Source: Dyadobacter linearis (GTDB lineage Bacteria; Bacteroidota; Bacteroidia; Cytophagales; Spirosomataceae). From it: a DNA stretch of 64,000 nt. The notes under the pieces are model-generated. The model was not told the DNA's origin. It did not search any database and worked only from the letters and a program-made list of their open reading frames with translations. Within the stretch, counting starts at the first letter, position 1, and every line of letters begins with the position of its first letter. Shown one piece after another: positions 20,101 through 28,875 of the stretch. A program made the translations under genes and the position numbers. The DNA is taken from contig NZ_CAJRAU010000001.1 in assembly GCF_907165045.1 (NCBI RefSeq), positions 310,001 to 374,000 on the forward strand. Direction: 5' to 3'.

Positions 20101-20279
20101 CTTCGCCCGGGCCACTGGGTAATGATCCTGGCGCGGGTATTGGTCACATCCGGAAACGCTTCGATCGGCGTGTGGATATAGCTCACCACGCCCACAACGG
20201 CCAAAACGGCGGTCATGAAAAATATGATCATCGTATTCTTCAAGGAAAAGGCTACAATGCTTTGTGTCAGTTTTTGCAT
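17172..20279 (-). CDS. CusA/CzcA-type heavy-metal RND efflux pump
   Basis: This 1035-residue inner-membrane proton antiporter exports metal cations through a tripartite complex. It has the HAE-RND layout with two sets of spans (TM1 at about 14-32, TM2-6 at about 340-540, then about 860-1020) and two periplasmic loops (FPDVTNTRARIITQWPGRSA begins the first). TM4 carries the charged proton-relay residues D395, E401 and E408 (AIDFGLLLEGTMVIVE). In characterised CzcA the middle one is aspartate, so E401 is a conservative change. Substrate (Cu/Ag or Zn/Co/Cd) cannot be decided. It follows the adaptor gene by 9 bases. Confidence 0.95.
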   Translation of the reverse strand: MQKLTQSIVAFSLKNTMIIFFMTAVLAVVGVVSYIHTPIEAFPDVTNTRARIITQWPGRSAEEIEKFITLPVMKEMNTIPKKSQVRSISLFGLSVVTVLFEDGVEDFYAQQYASTRLRNIEMPNGADAEIEPPYGATGEIFRYVLKSERPVKELTALQEWVIERELVAVPGVATVASFGGEEKIYEVRVNPALLAQYNLTPLDVFEAVGKSNINVGGDVIQKGDQAYVVRGMGLLESVKDIENILIQVKGNTPVLVKQVADVEITAKPRLGQVGLDEDKDLVEGIVVMLRGENPSEVIARLEGTIDDLNNRILPADVKIVPVIDRTELVDATVNTVTHNLAEGIVLVSLIVFVFLFNWRTTVTVALVIPLSFLFAITMLRIQGLPANLISLGAIDFGLLLEGTMVIVEKIYVDLERTSLKMGVDRFNKMSKLGLMKRSVKHVAPHIFFAQIILIVALLPIFSFQKVEGKMFAPLAFTLGYALVGSLILSLTFVPAMCKVLLKNNVREINNPVVNFFRNNIFKLYEWSERHKRLVLVSFVVLFAVCVGKFMNYGTEFIPKLNEGAIYVRATLPNSINLEQSVKTSNALRDTLRSFDEVSFVMSQTGRPNDGTDPTGFFNNEFHLQLKPEKQWKRNITKEELLAEMKNVLASFPGINFGFSQPIQDNVEEYVAGVKSSLVVKIFGDNLVEMEAQADDVAANLKNVEGITDILVYRNIGLPELNIKLDEGRMARHGVAMADAQAVIEMTIGGKAASVFYENDRMFDITIRYQEKYRNTEEEIGNILIPSLDDHQVPLKEIATIGTRTGPAFIYREGSSRYIGVGFSIEGRDLGSTIAEGQKVVKDNVKFPKNTKVEWAGEFESKERATRQLTLIIPAAVVMIVFLLYMNFGNVKDTLISLITIPFAFIGGFISLWVTNTIFGISAGIGFIILFGVCTIDGIILVHVMKDNLLHKLPLKQAISDGIYGRIRPVIMIALMGSLGLLPAALSNGMGSEIQKPLAIMIVGGLLICMFLSFTVLPQIFYWAYRKNDRALADQS

Positions 20280-20288
20280 GAAATTTCT

Positions 20289-21377
20289 TTATTTATCCTG
20301 ATCGAGGACTTCGGAAAAAAGCAGGAGCTGGTTGTTGATCACGACCTTTTCGCCCGCTGCAATACCGCTTTTGAAAAAGAGGCGATCGTTGTCTTTTACG
20401 TCGGCTACTACCTTCCGTGGTTCAAGGGTATTGTCGGATTTCTGGATCAGGACATAGTTTTCGTTGTTGTGCATGATCAGCGCAGCGGCGGGAATTCCCA
20501 CCGCCAGCTCCTTGGAATGCCGGGTTACCACAGCCTCAATGGTCAGTCCGGGTTTCAGTTTCAGTTCCTTGTTGGCCATTCTGATCCTGGCTTTCAGTAC
20601 CCTTTCAGTCGGGTCAAAAACCTGGGAAATGTCGGAGATCGTGCCTTCGAAAAAGTCGTTCGGGTAGGCTTTCGATTTGATGACCGCCTTCATTCCTTTT
20701 TGTACAAATGAAAGATCGACTGCGTAAATATTGGCCGTAACCCACACTTCCGACAGGTCTGAAATCGTAAACAGGCTCGCTTCGCTGCTGCCCACCTGCG
20801 TACCTTCCGAAATGTTGTATTCGACCACATAACCGCTCACCGGCGCTTTGATCTGGAACACGCCTTTTTCCGAACTCGCATTGTAGAGTGAGAGATTGGA
20901 TTTGATCTTTTCGATCTCCGACTGTAATATCTCGGCTTCACTTTCGGCCTCAACCAAGTCTTTATCCGACGCAATACGGTCTTCAAACATGGATTTGACA
21001 GAAGCGAGCTTGCGTTTTGCGACTGATAGTTGCGATTCCAAAACGCGACCCTGCGCATTCAGTTCCGACAATTCGCTGCTGCGCATTTCGGCCAGCACCT
21101 GCCCTTTCGTAACCCGGTCGCCGAGTGAAATGTGTGAGCGCGTGATCATCCCCGTAACCAGACTGGCGTACCGGACAACCTGGTTCGGATTGTATTCGAT
21201 CTGCCCCGTGAGTCTGATCGATTCGGTAATCGGTTCGATCACAGCGGGATAAGTGACCACGCTGCCGGGCTGGTACGAAGTCTGTTTCTTTTCGGTCACC
21301 GGCGCTTCCTTTGGCTCGTAGCAGGAAGTCATCAGCATCGCCACGGTCGATAAAGTGAATAGGTTTGATTTGAACAT
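20289..21377 (-). CDS. RND periplasmic adaptor (membrane fusion) lipoprotein
   Basis: This 362-residue protein links the inner-membrane pump to the outer-membrane channel. A lipobox ends at C19 (VAMLMTSCYE). A barrel-sandwich lipoyl half (SLGDRVTKGQVLAEMRSSEL) precedes a coiled-coil hairpin of about 60 residues (about 130-190); the second lipoyl half (FQIKAPVSGYVVEYNISEGT) and beta-barrel (VWVTANIYAVDLSFVQKGMK) follow. It belongs to the CusB/CzcB group, without the extra N-terminal heavy-metal domain found in some members. Spacing to the TolC-type gene is 21 bases. Confidence 0.94.
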   Translation of the reverse strand: MFKSNLFTLSTVAMLMTSCYEPKEAPVTEKKQTSYQPGSVVTYPAVIEPITESIRLTGQIEYNPNQVVRYASLVTGMITRSHISLGDRVTKGQVLAEMRSSELSELNAQGRVLESQLSVAKRKLASVKSMFEDRIASDKDLVEAESEAEILQSEIEKIKSNLSLYNASSEKGVFQIKAPVSGYVVEYNISEGTQVGSSEASLFTISDLSEVWVTANIYAVDLSFVQKGMKAVIKSKAYPNDFFEGTISDISQVFDPTERVLKARIRMANKELKLKPGLTIEAVVTRHSKELAVGIPAAALIMHNNENYVLIQKSDNTLEPRKVVADVKDNDRLFFKSGIAAGEKVVINNQLLLFSEVLDQDK

Positions 21378-21398
21378 ATATATGGTACTTTTTAGGTC

Positions 21399-22715
21399 TT
21401 AAATCTCTGCTCCTGTGGTGTAAACCAACTTTTCGCGGCTCTGCCGGAGCTGTTTGATGGTGGTAAAAATCGTCCGCTTGTTGGAAATGTAGGCTTCGAA
21501 AAAATCGAGGTACTCGACCATATTCACATTGCGCTGCGCGAAGTAGCGCGTGTATGAGTCGAGCACATGATCGAGCTCCCCGCTGTATTCGGGATCGAGG
21601 TTTTGATAGGCTGAGATGCTTTTTTGCAGGTCGCGGAATGCGGCGGTCACCTCGGTTTCGATCTGCTGCACTTTCTGTTTCGCCTGCACATCCGACTGTT
21701 CAATGCCGATCTTGCTTTCGAGGATATTGCCCTGGTTCCGGTTGAAAACGGGCACATCGAATTTTACCCCAAACCCAAAAAAGTTGAGAAGAAAGTTACC
21801 GCCGCGGTCGTAGTTGATACCCAGATTCACATCGGGTTTGCGCTGCGCATATTCGTATTCATATTTCTTTTTTGCCCAATCCTGCTGCATGACACTGATC
21901 TTGCCATCGGGCCGGTTGGCGAGCGCGGTCGCCGTTATATTACTCAGCGCAAGCGACGCTAACGTTTCGGTATCAGGCACTTCTGGCGTTTCAAATATGA
22001 GGTAACTGCTCGCCGGCGTATGCAGCAAAATCGTCAGGTCCTTTTGCAGGTCATTGATCTGCATCTGCGATTCCACCAATTCCTGGCCGAGTTCCAGTTT
22101 CAATGCGCGGAGGCGAAAGAGCTCGGGTTTGTTTACATTTCCCTGCTTGTACTGGCTTTCAAAAGAGGTCAGCAGCCGGGTTACGGCCGTTTGCTGGTTG
22201 CTAAGTACCGTTTGATAAGATTGCTGAAATGCGAGCTCGAAGAGATATTCGCGCAGCTGTAACTTCATTTCCCGGATCAGTTCCGAAAAATACTCTGCTG
22301 CTATATCGCGGGAAACCGATTCGAGGGCAATGCGTTTCCGACGTTTTCCGCCCGTTTCGATGAGCTGCGAAAGCTCTGCGGTGAATTCGCGGTTTCTACT
22401 AAAATTCCCGAATAACGGCGGGATCGTTTCTCCGGAAGAAAGCTGGTTCCGCGTCGCCCACAGATTCACTTCGTCGAGACTGAACTCGGGATTGGGCCAG
22501 AGTTTAGCCTGGATAATTCCAGCTTCGGCCTGCCTGATGCTCAGTTTCTGCGCAATCAGGTCGAGGTTATTACCCAGAAATAATGCTTCCGCTTCTTTTT
22601 GATTGATTCTCAGCGTGTCCTGCGCCGACACTTTTAACGAAAAAAAGATAGAGGAGGTCAGCGCGAAGAACGCTATGATATACACCTTCACAGAATGTCT
22701 GTTTGTTGAAGGCAC
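21399..22715 (-). CDS. TolC-family outer-membrane efflux channel
   Basis: This 438-residue protein supplies the outer-membrane duct of the metal pump. A signal peptide (about 1-32, ending KVSAQ) precedes long helical repeats typical of OEP proteins: AEALFLGNNLDLIAQKLSI, IIQAKLWPNPEFSLDEVNLW, and the equivalent second repeat around VKFDVPVFNRNQGNILESKI. It fits the CzcC/CusC group by context. It is 58 bases downstream of the histidine kinase gene and in the same direction, so transcription from the regulator genes may continue into it. Confidence 0.93.
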   Translation of the reverse strand: MPSTNRHSVKVYIIAFFALTSSIFFSLKVSAQDTLRINQKEAEALFLGNNLDLIAQKLSIRQAEAGIIQAKLWPNPEFSLDEVNLWATRNQLSSGETIPPLFGNFSRNREFTAELSQLIETGGKRRKRIALESVSRDIAAEYFSELIREMKLQLREYLFELAFQQSYQTVLSNQQTAVTRLLTSFESQYKQGNVNKPELFRLRALKLELGQELVESQMQINDLQKDLTILLHTPASSYLIFETPEVPDTETLASLALSNITATALANRPDGKISVMQQDWAKKKYEYEYAQRKPDVNLGINYDRGGNFLLNFFGFGVKFDVPVFNRNQGNILESKIGIEQSDVQAKQKVQQIETEVTAAFRDLQKSISAYQNLDPEYSGELDHVLDSYTRYFAQRNVNMVEYLDFFEAYISNKRTIFTTIKQLRQSREKLVYTTGAEI

Positions 22716-22773
22716 AAAACTATCTGCGCAACATTAGAGCGTTCTTTGAGCTACATTAAAAGTAAATGAGAAG

Positions 22774-24126
22774 TCAGAAAAGAATACGGACAGTGATGCC
22801 CGCGCCGACTGTCGACCGGATCTGTAAATCGATACCATGATTTTCCAGAATCTTGCTGGAAATCGTCATTCCCAGTCCGTTACCCCTTGTTCTGGATACA
22901 TTGCCGCCGCGGTAGAACGGTTCGAATATGTGGGCAAGATCGTTCTGACTGATGCCTATTCCCTTGTCGGCTATTATCATTTGCAGCCGCTCGCCTGCCA
23001 GTTCAAGTGTAATATCGATGGGTTTCCGGTCTGAAAATTTGGCTGCATTTTCGATGAGATTGTACAATGCAATATAGAGCTGCGTCGGGTTACAGGTGAA
23101 TGTGAGTACGTCCGTGCGGCCTTCGGGCAGCATTAATGCGAGGTTCGTTTGGGTATCGGGGTATTCGGATTGCAGCTGGTCGAGCACTTCCCACAGAATT
23201 TCGTCGATCCGCTGCCCGCTTCTCATTTCCGGCGTCTGCTTTTCAAGATCAGCCAGGATCAACAGGTTTTTCAGGATCTTCTCCAAACGTTCGGCATCAT
23301 GCAGCACATCGCGGCTTACCGATTTGTATTCTGCGACAGACCTTTCTTTGTTCAGCAGAACTTCCAGATCACCCACAATAGCCGCGAGCGGAGTTTTGAG
23401 CTCGTGCGAGGCGTGACTGATGAAATTCTTCTGTATCTGGATATTCTGGTACGATTTGTCGAGCATCGCATTAAACTCCTTGAAAAGGTCTTCCAGTTCG
23501 TCGCGCGTTTGGGGGTAAGTGAGCTGCTTCCGGTCGCGGGTCACATCCAGCGCTTTCACCTGCTCGATGATATTGCGGATCGGCTGGTAGGCGATTCTTG
23601 ACAAAGTATAACTCAGCGCCACGATCACAATGATACCAACAAGCAGCGCGGTAAGCAGTATTTTTAAAAATTCATTCTCCTGTGCATTCAGTGTAGGGTT
23701 ATTGGCTTTGATGATCACACTAAACGAACCCTGGTTATCCCGGTAGTAGATCGCGTAATAATACAAGCTGTCGATCTTGAAACTGTAACTCTCCCGGTCG
23801 CGGATCGTTTTGAGGATCTTAATGGTAATGTTAGAATCCGCGTCCGCCTCACCGAAGTGAATGTTGCCTGCTTTATCGTACAGCCGAATCTCCTGATTTG
23901 CGGTCGCGGTCAGGAATCGTTTCTCGATTCGTTTGTACTCTTTGGAGCTCATTTCGTCTTCTTCGAGGTAAAACATAGCTGTGAGCGACGCTTTTCTTGC
24001 AAGCTCCTCGAAGAAAATATTCTCAGCTGATTTGGTAAAATTAAAATAGATCAGCGCGGACGAGACGGTGAACACCAGGCTGAAAACCAGGGAAGAAACG
24101 AGGGTAAGCTTGTGCTGTACTTTCAT
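22774..24126 (-). CDS. Membrane sensor histidine kinase (CusS-like by context)
   Basis: This 450-residue kinase has two spans (about 8-30 and 156-176) around a periplasmic sensor of about 125 residues and then HAMP (180-235). The acceptor is H241 in SHASHELKTPLAAI. The ATPase domain has an N box (YIALYNLIENAAKFS), G1 (DKGIGISQ) and G2 (GNGLGMTI). It overlaps the response regulator gene by four bases (ATGA). Position next to the efflux operon suggests metal sensing, though no Cys/Met/His cluster stands out in the sensor loop. Confidence 0.93.
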   Translation of the reverse strand: MKVQHKLTLVSSLVFSLVFTVSSALIYFNFTKSAENIFFEELARKASLTAMFYLEEDEMSSKEYKRIEKRFLTATANQEIRLYDKAGNIHFGEADADSNITIKILKTIRDRESYSFKIDSLYYYAIYYRDNQGSFSVIIKANNPTLNAQENEFLKILLTALLVGIIVIVALSYTLSRIAYQPIRNIIEQVKALDVTRDRKQLTYPQTRDELEDLFKEFNAMLDKSYQNIQIQKNFISHASHELKTPLAAIVGDLEVLLNKERSVAEYKSVSRDVLHDAERLEKILKNLLILADLEKQTPEMRSGQRIDEILWEVLDQLQSEYPDTQTNLALMLPEGRTDVLTFTCNPTQLYIALYNLIENAAKFSDRKPIDITLELAGERLQMIIADKGIGISQNDLAHIFEPFYRGGNVSRTRGNGLGMTISSKILENHGIDLQIRSTVGAGITVRILF

Positions 24127-24803
24127 TTTTGCGCCGATATCATATAACCCCGCCCCTTCACCGTTTTGATCAGTTTTTCGGAAAAATCAGCATCGATTTT
24201 GTTGCGGAGATAGGAAATATATACATCGACCACATTGGTATAAGTATCCGCATTCGCACCCCACACGACCTGCAAAATCTGACTTCTTGTAACTATTTTA
24301 TTCTGATTTTCAAGCAAATACACCAGAAAGCGAAATTCTTTGACAGACAAAACAAGCTCCCTTCCTTCGCGGGAAACTGCATTGGTATCGAGGTTTACAC
24401 TCAGGTCACCACAGGTTAGCACATTGTCTTTGGAATAATGCAGCTCGTACCGCCTCCGCAATGCATTGATCCGCGAAAGGAGTTCGGGAAAATGGATCGG
24501 TTTGGTGAGATAGTCGTCCGCGCCCAGGTCCAGCGCCTTGATCTTATCCTCGGCCTCACCCAACGCGCTGAGCATGAGCACGGGCGTATCCATTTTCCGG
24601 TAGCGGATCAGTTGCGTGAGCTGCAATCCGTCGATATCGGGCAGCATGATATCGAGGATAAAAAGGTCCCAGGTTTCGTCCTGGATCAGCTGCCGTGCTT
24701 CCGCTCCATCCTGTGCCAACTGCACTGAATAGCCCGCTTCCTGCAAACCCTTCACCAGAAACCCACCAATACGCCCGTCATCTTCGACTACCAGAATTCT
24801 CAT
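24123..24803 (-). CDS. OmpR-family response regulator (CusR-like by context)
   Basis: This 226-residue regulator has a receiver domain (1-120, D51 in LFILDIMLPDIDG, KPIHF near 105) and a winged helix output (about 128-224, with EFRFLVYLLENQNKIVTRSQ and YLRNKIDADF). It is translationally coupled to the kinase gene. The likely targets are the efflux genes that follow. The PepSY gene ends 24 bases upstream, so the iron and efflux genes could share one transcript. Confidence 0.94.
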   Translation of the reverse strand: MRILVVEDDGRIGGFLVKGLQEAGYSVQLAQDGAEARQLIQDETWDLFILDIMLPDIDGLQLTQLIRYRKMDTPVLMLSALGEAEDKIKALDLGADDYLTKPIHFPELLSRINALRRRYELHYSKDNVLTCGDLSVNLDTNAVSREGRELVLSVKEFRFLVYLLENQNKIVTRSQILQVVWGANADTYTNVVDVYISYLRNKIDADFSEKLIKTVKGRGYMISAQK

Positions 24804-24827
24804 TTTTCACCACAGATTTTCACGAAT

Positions 24828-25943
24828 TTAGGCAAAAACGAAAGGTTTTCGAACCCGCCGCCACCAGAGCATAAATCCCGTCACTGCCAGCAGGCCGGGT
24901 GTGAGCCCAATGATCGCGTACAGAATTTTCACCGCTGTTCCACCAAAATTACCAACGTGCAAAGGGTGAAATGTGGCTTCAATGCGTTCTCCGAGGGACT
25001 TGTCAGCCAATTTGGTTACCTGAAAAACCTTGCCCGTCTGCTGGTCAATCCGCACGGAATTGCCGGCGCCGAAAAGTTTCCACTGACCTTTTTCATACCC
25101 CCTCACTTCAAATTTACGTTCCGGCTGCGTAGGCAGATACGCATAGGTTGGTTCGAGATCCGGGAAAGCATTCAGCGCTGTGCGGTACATAGTATCTGCC
25201 GACGCCGCCATGAATGTATTGGGCTTGGTCGCCACGATTTCTTTTTCCCAGGTCTTCTTTTCCAGGGCAAACATATTCATCCAAAAACCTGTGAAAAAGA
25301 TGACCGCATTGAAAACCAGCGACCATACCCCGACGATCCGGTGCAGATCGGAGCTGATAGTCCGCCAGTTTTTACGGTTGAGGGAAATGCGGAATGTCAG
25401 CACTTTCCAGATCATTTTCTTGTAAACGATCGCGCCGGTGAGCACCGAAAGCAGCATCGTTATGCCAAATATGGCCGTGAGTGCCGCGCCCGGAATGCCC
25501 AGCTGAAAACTGAAATGAAACTGAAACAACCACTCAATAAAGCTAGGCATAAAATCAGTCGCCGGCCCTTCGCGCAGGATTGCGCCGGTGTAAGGATTGA
25601 ATGAGATCAGCGCCAGATCGTAAGTCAACAGTTTCTTATCATTAAAGTAGATCCTGAAATTGTAAGCTTCGTCGGGCCTGGCTGCCGGATTTAACCAGGC
25701 GATCCCGTCCAGGTTGGGATACCTGGAAGTGATCGTCTCATAGCACCGCATTAAAGCATCTCCCGAATTACCCGTTTCTGGCGGCGAAACGTGTAGCAAG
25801 TCCTGATTTGCAAGCTGATCCAGCTCCGTTTTGAAAACGAGTACCGAGCCGCTCAGTCCCAGCAGGATCAGGAATATCCCTGTTATCAACCCAAGCCAGC
25901 TGTGGAGCCGGAACAAGGTTTGATTTAATCTGAATTTTTTCAT
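24828..25943 (-). CDS. PepSY-associated TM protein (putative ferric-siderophore reductase)
   Basis: This 371-residue inner-membrane protein has about four spans (near 15-37, 135-160, 185-210 and 325-350) and PepSY domains between them, with the opening LFRLHSWLGLITGIFLILLG, the family hallmark. Histidines in the spans (HSWLG, HRIVGVW, HPLHVGNF) are of the type that bind haem in related iron reductases. I placed the start at 25943 (MKKFRLNQ); an upstream in-frame start would only add a non-homologous 23 residues that overlap the receptor gene. It follows the TonB receptor by 19 bases and probably releases iron from the imported chelate. Confidence 0.9.
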   Translation of the reverse strand: MKKFRLNQTLFRLHSWLGLITGIFLILLGLSGSVLVFKTELDQLANQDLLHVSPPETGNSGDALMRCYETITSRYPNLDGIAWLNPAARPDEAYNFRIYFNDKKLLTYDLALISFNPYTGAILREGPATDFMPSFIEWLFQFHFSFQLGIPGAALTAIFGITMLLSVLTGAIVYKKMIWKVLTFRISLNRKNWRTISSDLHRIVGVWSLVFNAVIFFTGFWMNMFALEKKTWEKEIVATKPNTFMAASADTMYRTALNAFPDLEPTYAYLPTQPERKFEVRGYEKGQWKLFGAGNSVRIDQQTGKVFQVTKLADKSLGERIEATFHPLHVGNFGGTAVKILYAIIGLTPGLLAVTGFMLWWRRVRKPFVFA

Positions 25944-25962
25944 AAAAAGGCCAGCCACAGGA

Positions 25963-28332
25963 TTACCAGAGTTGATAACTAACCCCGATCCGGATATTGA
26001 ACGGATCGCCAAGACCCGCCGTCGTCACACCTGACCGGCTTCCGGTGAAATAGTGTTTGTTGGCCAGATTATACGCATTGAGCTGCACCTGGTACCTGTT
26101 GCGCGAGTAAGAAATAGCCGCATCCAGCACTGTATATGATGGAAAAACGAAATTCTGGTTGCTCAGCAAGCCCACCTGGTCGCTCACATATCGCACGCCA
26201 GCGGCGATTCCCAGCCCTTTTAATGCCTGAGAAGGTAGCGCATATTTACCCCAGAAATTAATCTGATGTTTGGGCGCATTGGCAAAACGGTCGCCTTTTT
26301 TTCCGTAAGTCGTGGTGCTGATCAGTTCGTGCTCGTTGAATGCATAACCCGCAACTAAACTCAAGCGGTTAAGGTTTCCAACGATCGAAAACTCTCCCCC
26401 GCGGCTGCGTGTGCCATCGATCGCTGCCTGCCGGTGCGAGTTTTCCTCCGTCGGCGCAGCAGTAAGGATATTGGCATAATTGATCTGGTAAAGCGACAAA
26501 GTAGTCGACAATCGGTTGCTGATCAGGTCGGCTTTTGTGCCTATTTCGTACTGCGTCGCCTGCCGGGTCGGGAAGGGCCCACCCGAGAGCACATTGTTGG
26601 AAGTCTGCGGATTGAATGATCTGAGGTAGGTTCCGTACACTGATAGATTTTTTACCGGCAAATAAACGACTGCGATCCGCGGAATCCAGCCTGACGTTTT
26701 TAGCTCGTCTCCCTGCTTGTTATCCCGATCTGACAGAGGCGTTTCCTTCCCATTATAATCATCATAACGCAGTGAAAGCAGCACTTTTAATTTACTCCCC
26801 ACACTTACCTGATCCTGGACATAAGCGCCTGCCAGATTGGTAATGCGCTTGTTATCATCAGATTCGTCTGCCGGCGTCGAAGGGTCGGGAATGCTGCCGG
26901 TATAGTCGGGATTGAGGATCGAGATCCGGGTGGAAGACTTGTAACTGTAATCATTTTGCGTCCAGCCATAGCGGTTATAGTCTGCCCCGACGATAATCTG
27001 GTGGCCCAAAAAGCCCGTTTTGGCAGTATAAGTAGCAAATGCGGTCGTTTGCAAACTAAACCGGTCTGTTTCCCAATCCTGGAATCCGCGGCTGATCGAA
27101 TCATTCCGAATCCTGCCCACCGGAATATGATCTGTGTAATCAAGGACATTTCTTACAGCGCGTTCCACCACGGTCACTTTCAGGTTATCATTGATTTGGT
27201 GGTTGAATGTCAGCGTAGCCGACGCATTGTGCGTTTTTCCGTAATCCGTCGGGCTTTGTATCGTCAGATTTTTGGGATAATAATTGAAATCGAAGGTCCC
27301 GTCGGGCCGGGAGTGAATATAGCTTCCGTTGTCATATTGCTGCACCGCCTTTGAGTAAGCGTAGTTGAGTTCAAGATTGAAGGAAGTTCGTTCGCTGGGC
27401 AGGTAAGTGAGCGACGGCGCTACGAACAGGTTTTTTTTATTTTGATAATCCCTAAAACTTTCCGAGCGATCATATCCCACAATAGCCCGATATAAGAGCT
27501 TTTTATCTCGGGAAACCGGCCCTGTAAAATCCACAGATCCCCTTCCAAATCCCCAACTTCCAAGAGAAAGATCCACAGTTGCCCGTCTTTCAGATAATGG
27601 CTTTTTGGTAATAAAATTGACCACACCACCGGGAGAACCCTCACTGAACAACGCTCCCGAAGGCCCACGCAGCAACTCTACTGATTCTATATTGTACAGC
27701 AAAGGCTGCTGGCTCCATAGATACAGATTGCCGCGTATTCCGTTAAAAAGCAAGAAACTGGCATCGGTTGGAGAGTAAGCCGTAAAGCCGCGGATCTGAA
27801 AAGAACCGTTTCCATTATTGGCTTTCATGCCCGTGAATGTGCCTGCGATCTCATTAAGGGTAAAAGCCTGCCGGTCGCGCAATACGGCCGAAGACACTAC
27901 CTGCACAGATTGAGGGGTTTCAAGCAGCGGCACGTCCAGCCGCGTCGAGCTGCTTGAACCGGAAACCTGGTATGCACTTCTCGCTGCGCTCACGACGACT
28001 TCGGTCAGCACCTGGCGACTTTCAGAAAGTTGTAGATTGAGAAATGGATTTTTCCCCTTCACAATTTTAAGACTCTGGGAATAAGCAATATATCCGACAT
28101 TAGACACGGTCAGAACGTAAGATCCGGGCGTAATACGTTCCAGGCTGAATTGCCCATCGGCTCCTGTAATAGTTCCGACCGGGGTATTCTGAAATGCAAC
28201 GGAAGCGCCGATCACGGGTTCGTTGTCTGCATTTACAATGCGGCCACTAAGCGCCCCCAGTTCGGATTGAGCATTGGTTTTCAAACCATTAAACAAAATG
28301 GTAATAAGGATAAACAGGTATTTGAATTTCAT
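25963..28332 (-). CDS. TonB-dependent siderophore-type receptor
   Basis: This 789-residue outer-membrane receptor has a signal peptide (about 1-21, ending TNAQS), a carboxypeptidase-regulatory-like domain (about 25-110, GRIVNADNEPVIGASV), a plug (LLETPQSVQVVSSAVLRDRQ is the classic siderophore-receptor plug opening; LRGPSGALFSEGSPGGVVNF follows) and a 22-strand barrel ending YQLW. No SusD partner follows, and a PepSY protein does, which points to an iron chelate rather than a glycan. The ligand is unknown. The upstream gap to the small Cys/His gene is 87 bases. Confidence 0.94.
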   Translation of the reverse strand: MKFKYLFILITILFNGLKTNAQSELGALSGRIVNADNEPVIGASVAFQNTPVGTITGADGQFSLERITPGSYVLTVSNVGYIAYSQSLKIVKGKNPFLNLQLSESRQVLTEVVVSAARSAYQVSGSSSSTRLDVPLLETPQSVQVVSSAVLRDRQAFTLNEIAGTFTGMKANNGNGSFQIRGFTAYSPTDASFLLFNGIRGNLYLWSQQPLLYNIESVELLRGPSGALFSEGSPGGVVNFITKKPLSERRATVDLSLGSWGFGRGSVDFTGPVSRDKKLLYRAIVGYDRSESFRDYQNKKNLFVAPSLTYLPSERTSFNLELNYAYSKAVQQYDNGSYIHSRPDGTFDFNYYPKNLTIQSPTDYGKTHNASATLTFNHQINDNLKVTVVERAVRNVLDYTDHIPVGRIRNDSISRGFQDWETDRFSLQTTAFATYTAKTGFLGHQIIVGADYNRYGWTQNDYSYKSSTRISILNPDYTGSIPDPSTPADESDDNKRITNLAGAYVQDQVSVGSKLKVLLSLRYDDYNGKETPLSDRDNKQGDELKTSGWIPRIAVVYLPVKNLSVYGTYLRSFNPQTSNNVLSGGPFPTRQATQYEIGTKADLISNRLSTTLSLYQINYANILTAAPTEENSHRQAAIDGTRSRGGEFSIVGNLNRLSLVAGYAFNEHELISTTTYGKKGDRFANAPKHQINFWGKYALPSQALKGLGIAAGVRYVSDQVGLLSNQNFVFPSYTVLDAAISYSRNRYQVQLNAYNLANKHYFTGSRSGVTTAGLGDPFNIRIGVSYQLW

Positions 28333-28419
28333 TGGATATGCAATGATAAACGCGCCGCTCGAAGGCCGAACGGGTGCAGTCAGGTTGAAGTTTTTAATAA
28401 ATAATGCGTCAGGGGATAT

Positions 28420-28797
28420 TTAAACGCAAGGCGGGGGAACAACAACGGCTAACGGCGCCTGGTAAGCGGCCAGCTGATAGGGAAAGGCAAGTTGCTGATT
28501 GTCAGCGATAGGCTTTGGAAGGAATTCAAATATGGTGACTGGTGATGCAAAAAGATGCAATATGGGCAGATTACGCACCTGCTCGCCGGTCTGCTGATCT
28601 TTTTTCTCCTCCTGCGCTTTCAGTCTCTTCGCGAGGTAGCAATGGCCTTCGCAATGCAGCTGCGGCTTGTCGCGGTTTTCGCAAAGCACGCGGGTAATGT
28701 AATCCTTGTTAACGTGATAATATGCGATAGTACCCCACTGACTAAAAGTCGGCAGGATTGTAACGATGAGCCATATGTAAAGCAACGTAACTCGCAT
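28420..28797 (-). CDS. Small Cys/His-rich membrane-anchored protein at head of metal locus
   Basis: This 125-residue protein is not assigned to a named family. One N-terminal hydrophobic span or uncleaved signal (about 3-19) leads to a periplasmic region with the run CENRDKPQLHCEGHCYLAK: C39, H48, C49, H52 and C53 are grouped as in a metal site. The middle is charged (KAQEEKKDQQ) and the end is hydrophobic and proline-rich with C124. It precedes the TonB receptor on the same strand. A metal-handling helper is plausible from the motif and context only. A perfect TAnnTTTG box lies just 10 bases upstream of its start, which would leave almost no leader. Confidence 0.7.
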   Translation of the reverse strand: MRVTLLYIWLIVTILPTFSQWGTIAYYHVNKDYITRVLCENRDKPQLHCEGHCYLAKRLKAQEEKKDQQTGEQVRNLPILHLFASPVTIFEFLPKPIADNQQLAFPYQLAAYQAPLAVVVPPPCV

Positions 28798-28829
28798 GGA
28801 TTATGCGCAAATATAGCGATGGATCACAT

Positions 28830-28864
28830 AAAAAAAGCCGCCTCGATTGAGACGGCTAATTTTT
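28830..28864 (-). terminator. Rho-independent terminator, probably bidirectional
   Basis: AGCCGCCTC (28836-28844) pairs with GAGACGGCT (28849-28857) around a GATT loop with one mismatch. Runs of A on the left and of T on the right give a U-tract in either direction. It lies directly after the DUF2383 gene (minus strand, ends 28876) and would separate it from the Cys/His gene. Confidence 0.8.
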
Positions 28865-28875
28865 ACCAATAGATT

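Noticed and set aside
22715..22722. Exact TAnnTTTG box (TAGTTTTG, minus strand) at the TolC start
   Set aside because: It overlaps the start codon, so transcription would begin inside the gene, and no TTG is found upstream.
28808..28815. TATATTTG box before the Cys/His gene as a promoter feature
   Set aside because: It lies 10 bases before the ATG and its upstream element would fall in the terminator; mentioned in the gene entry only.
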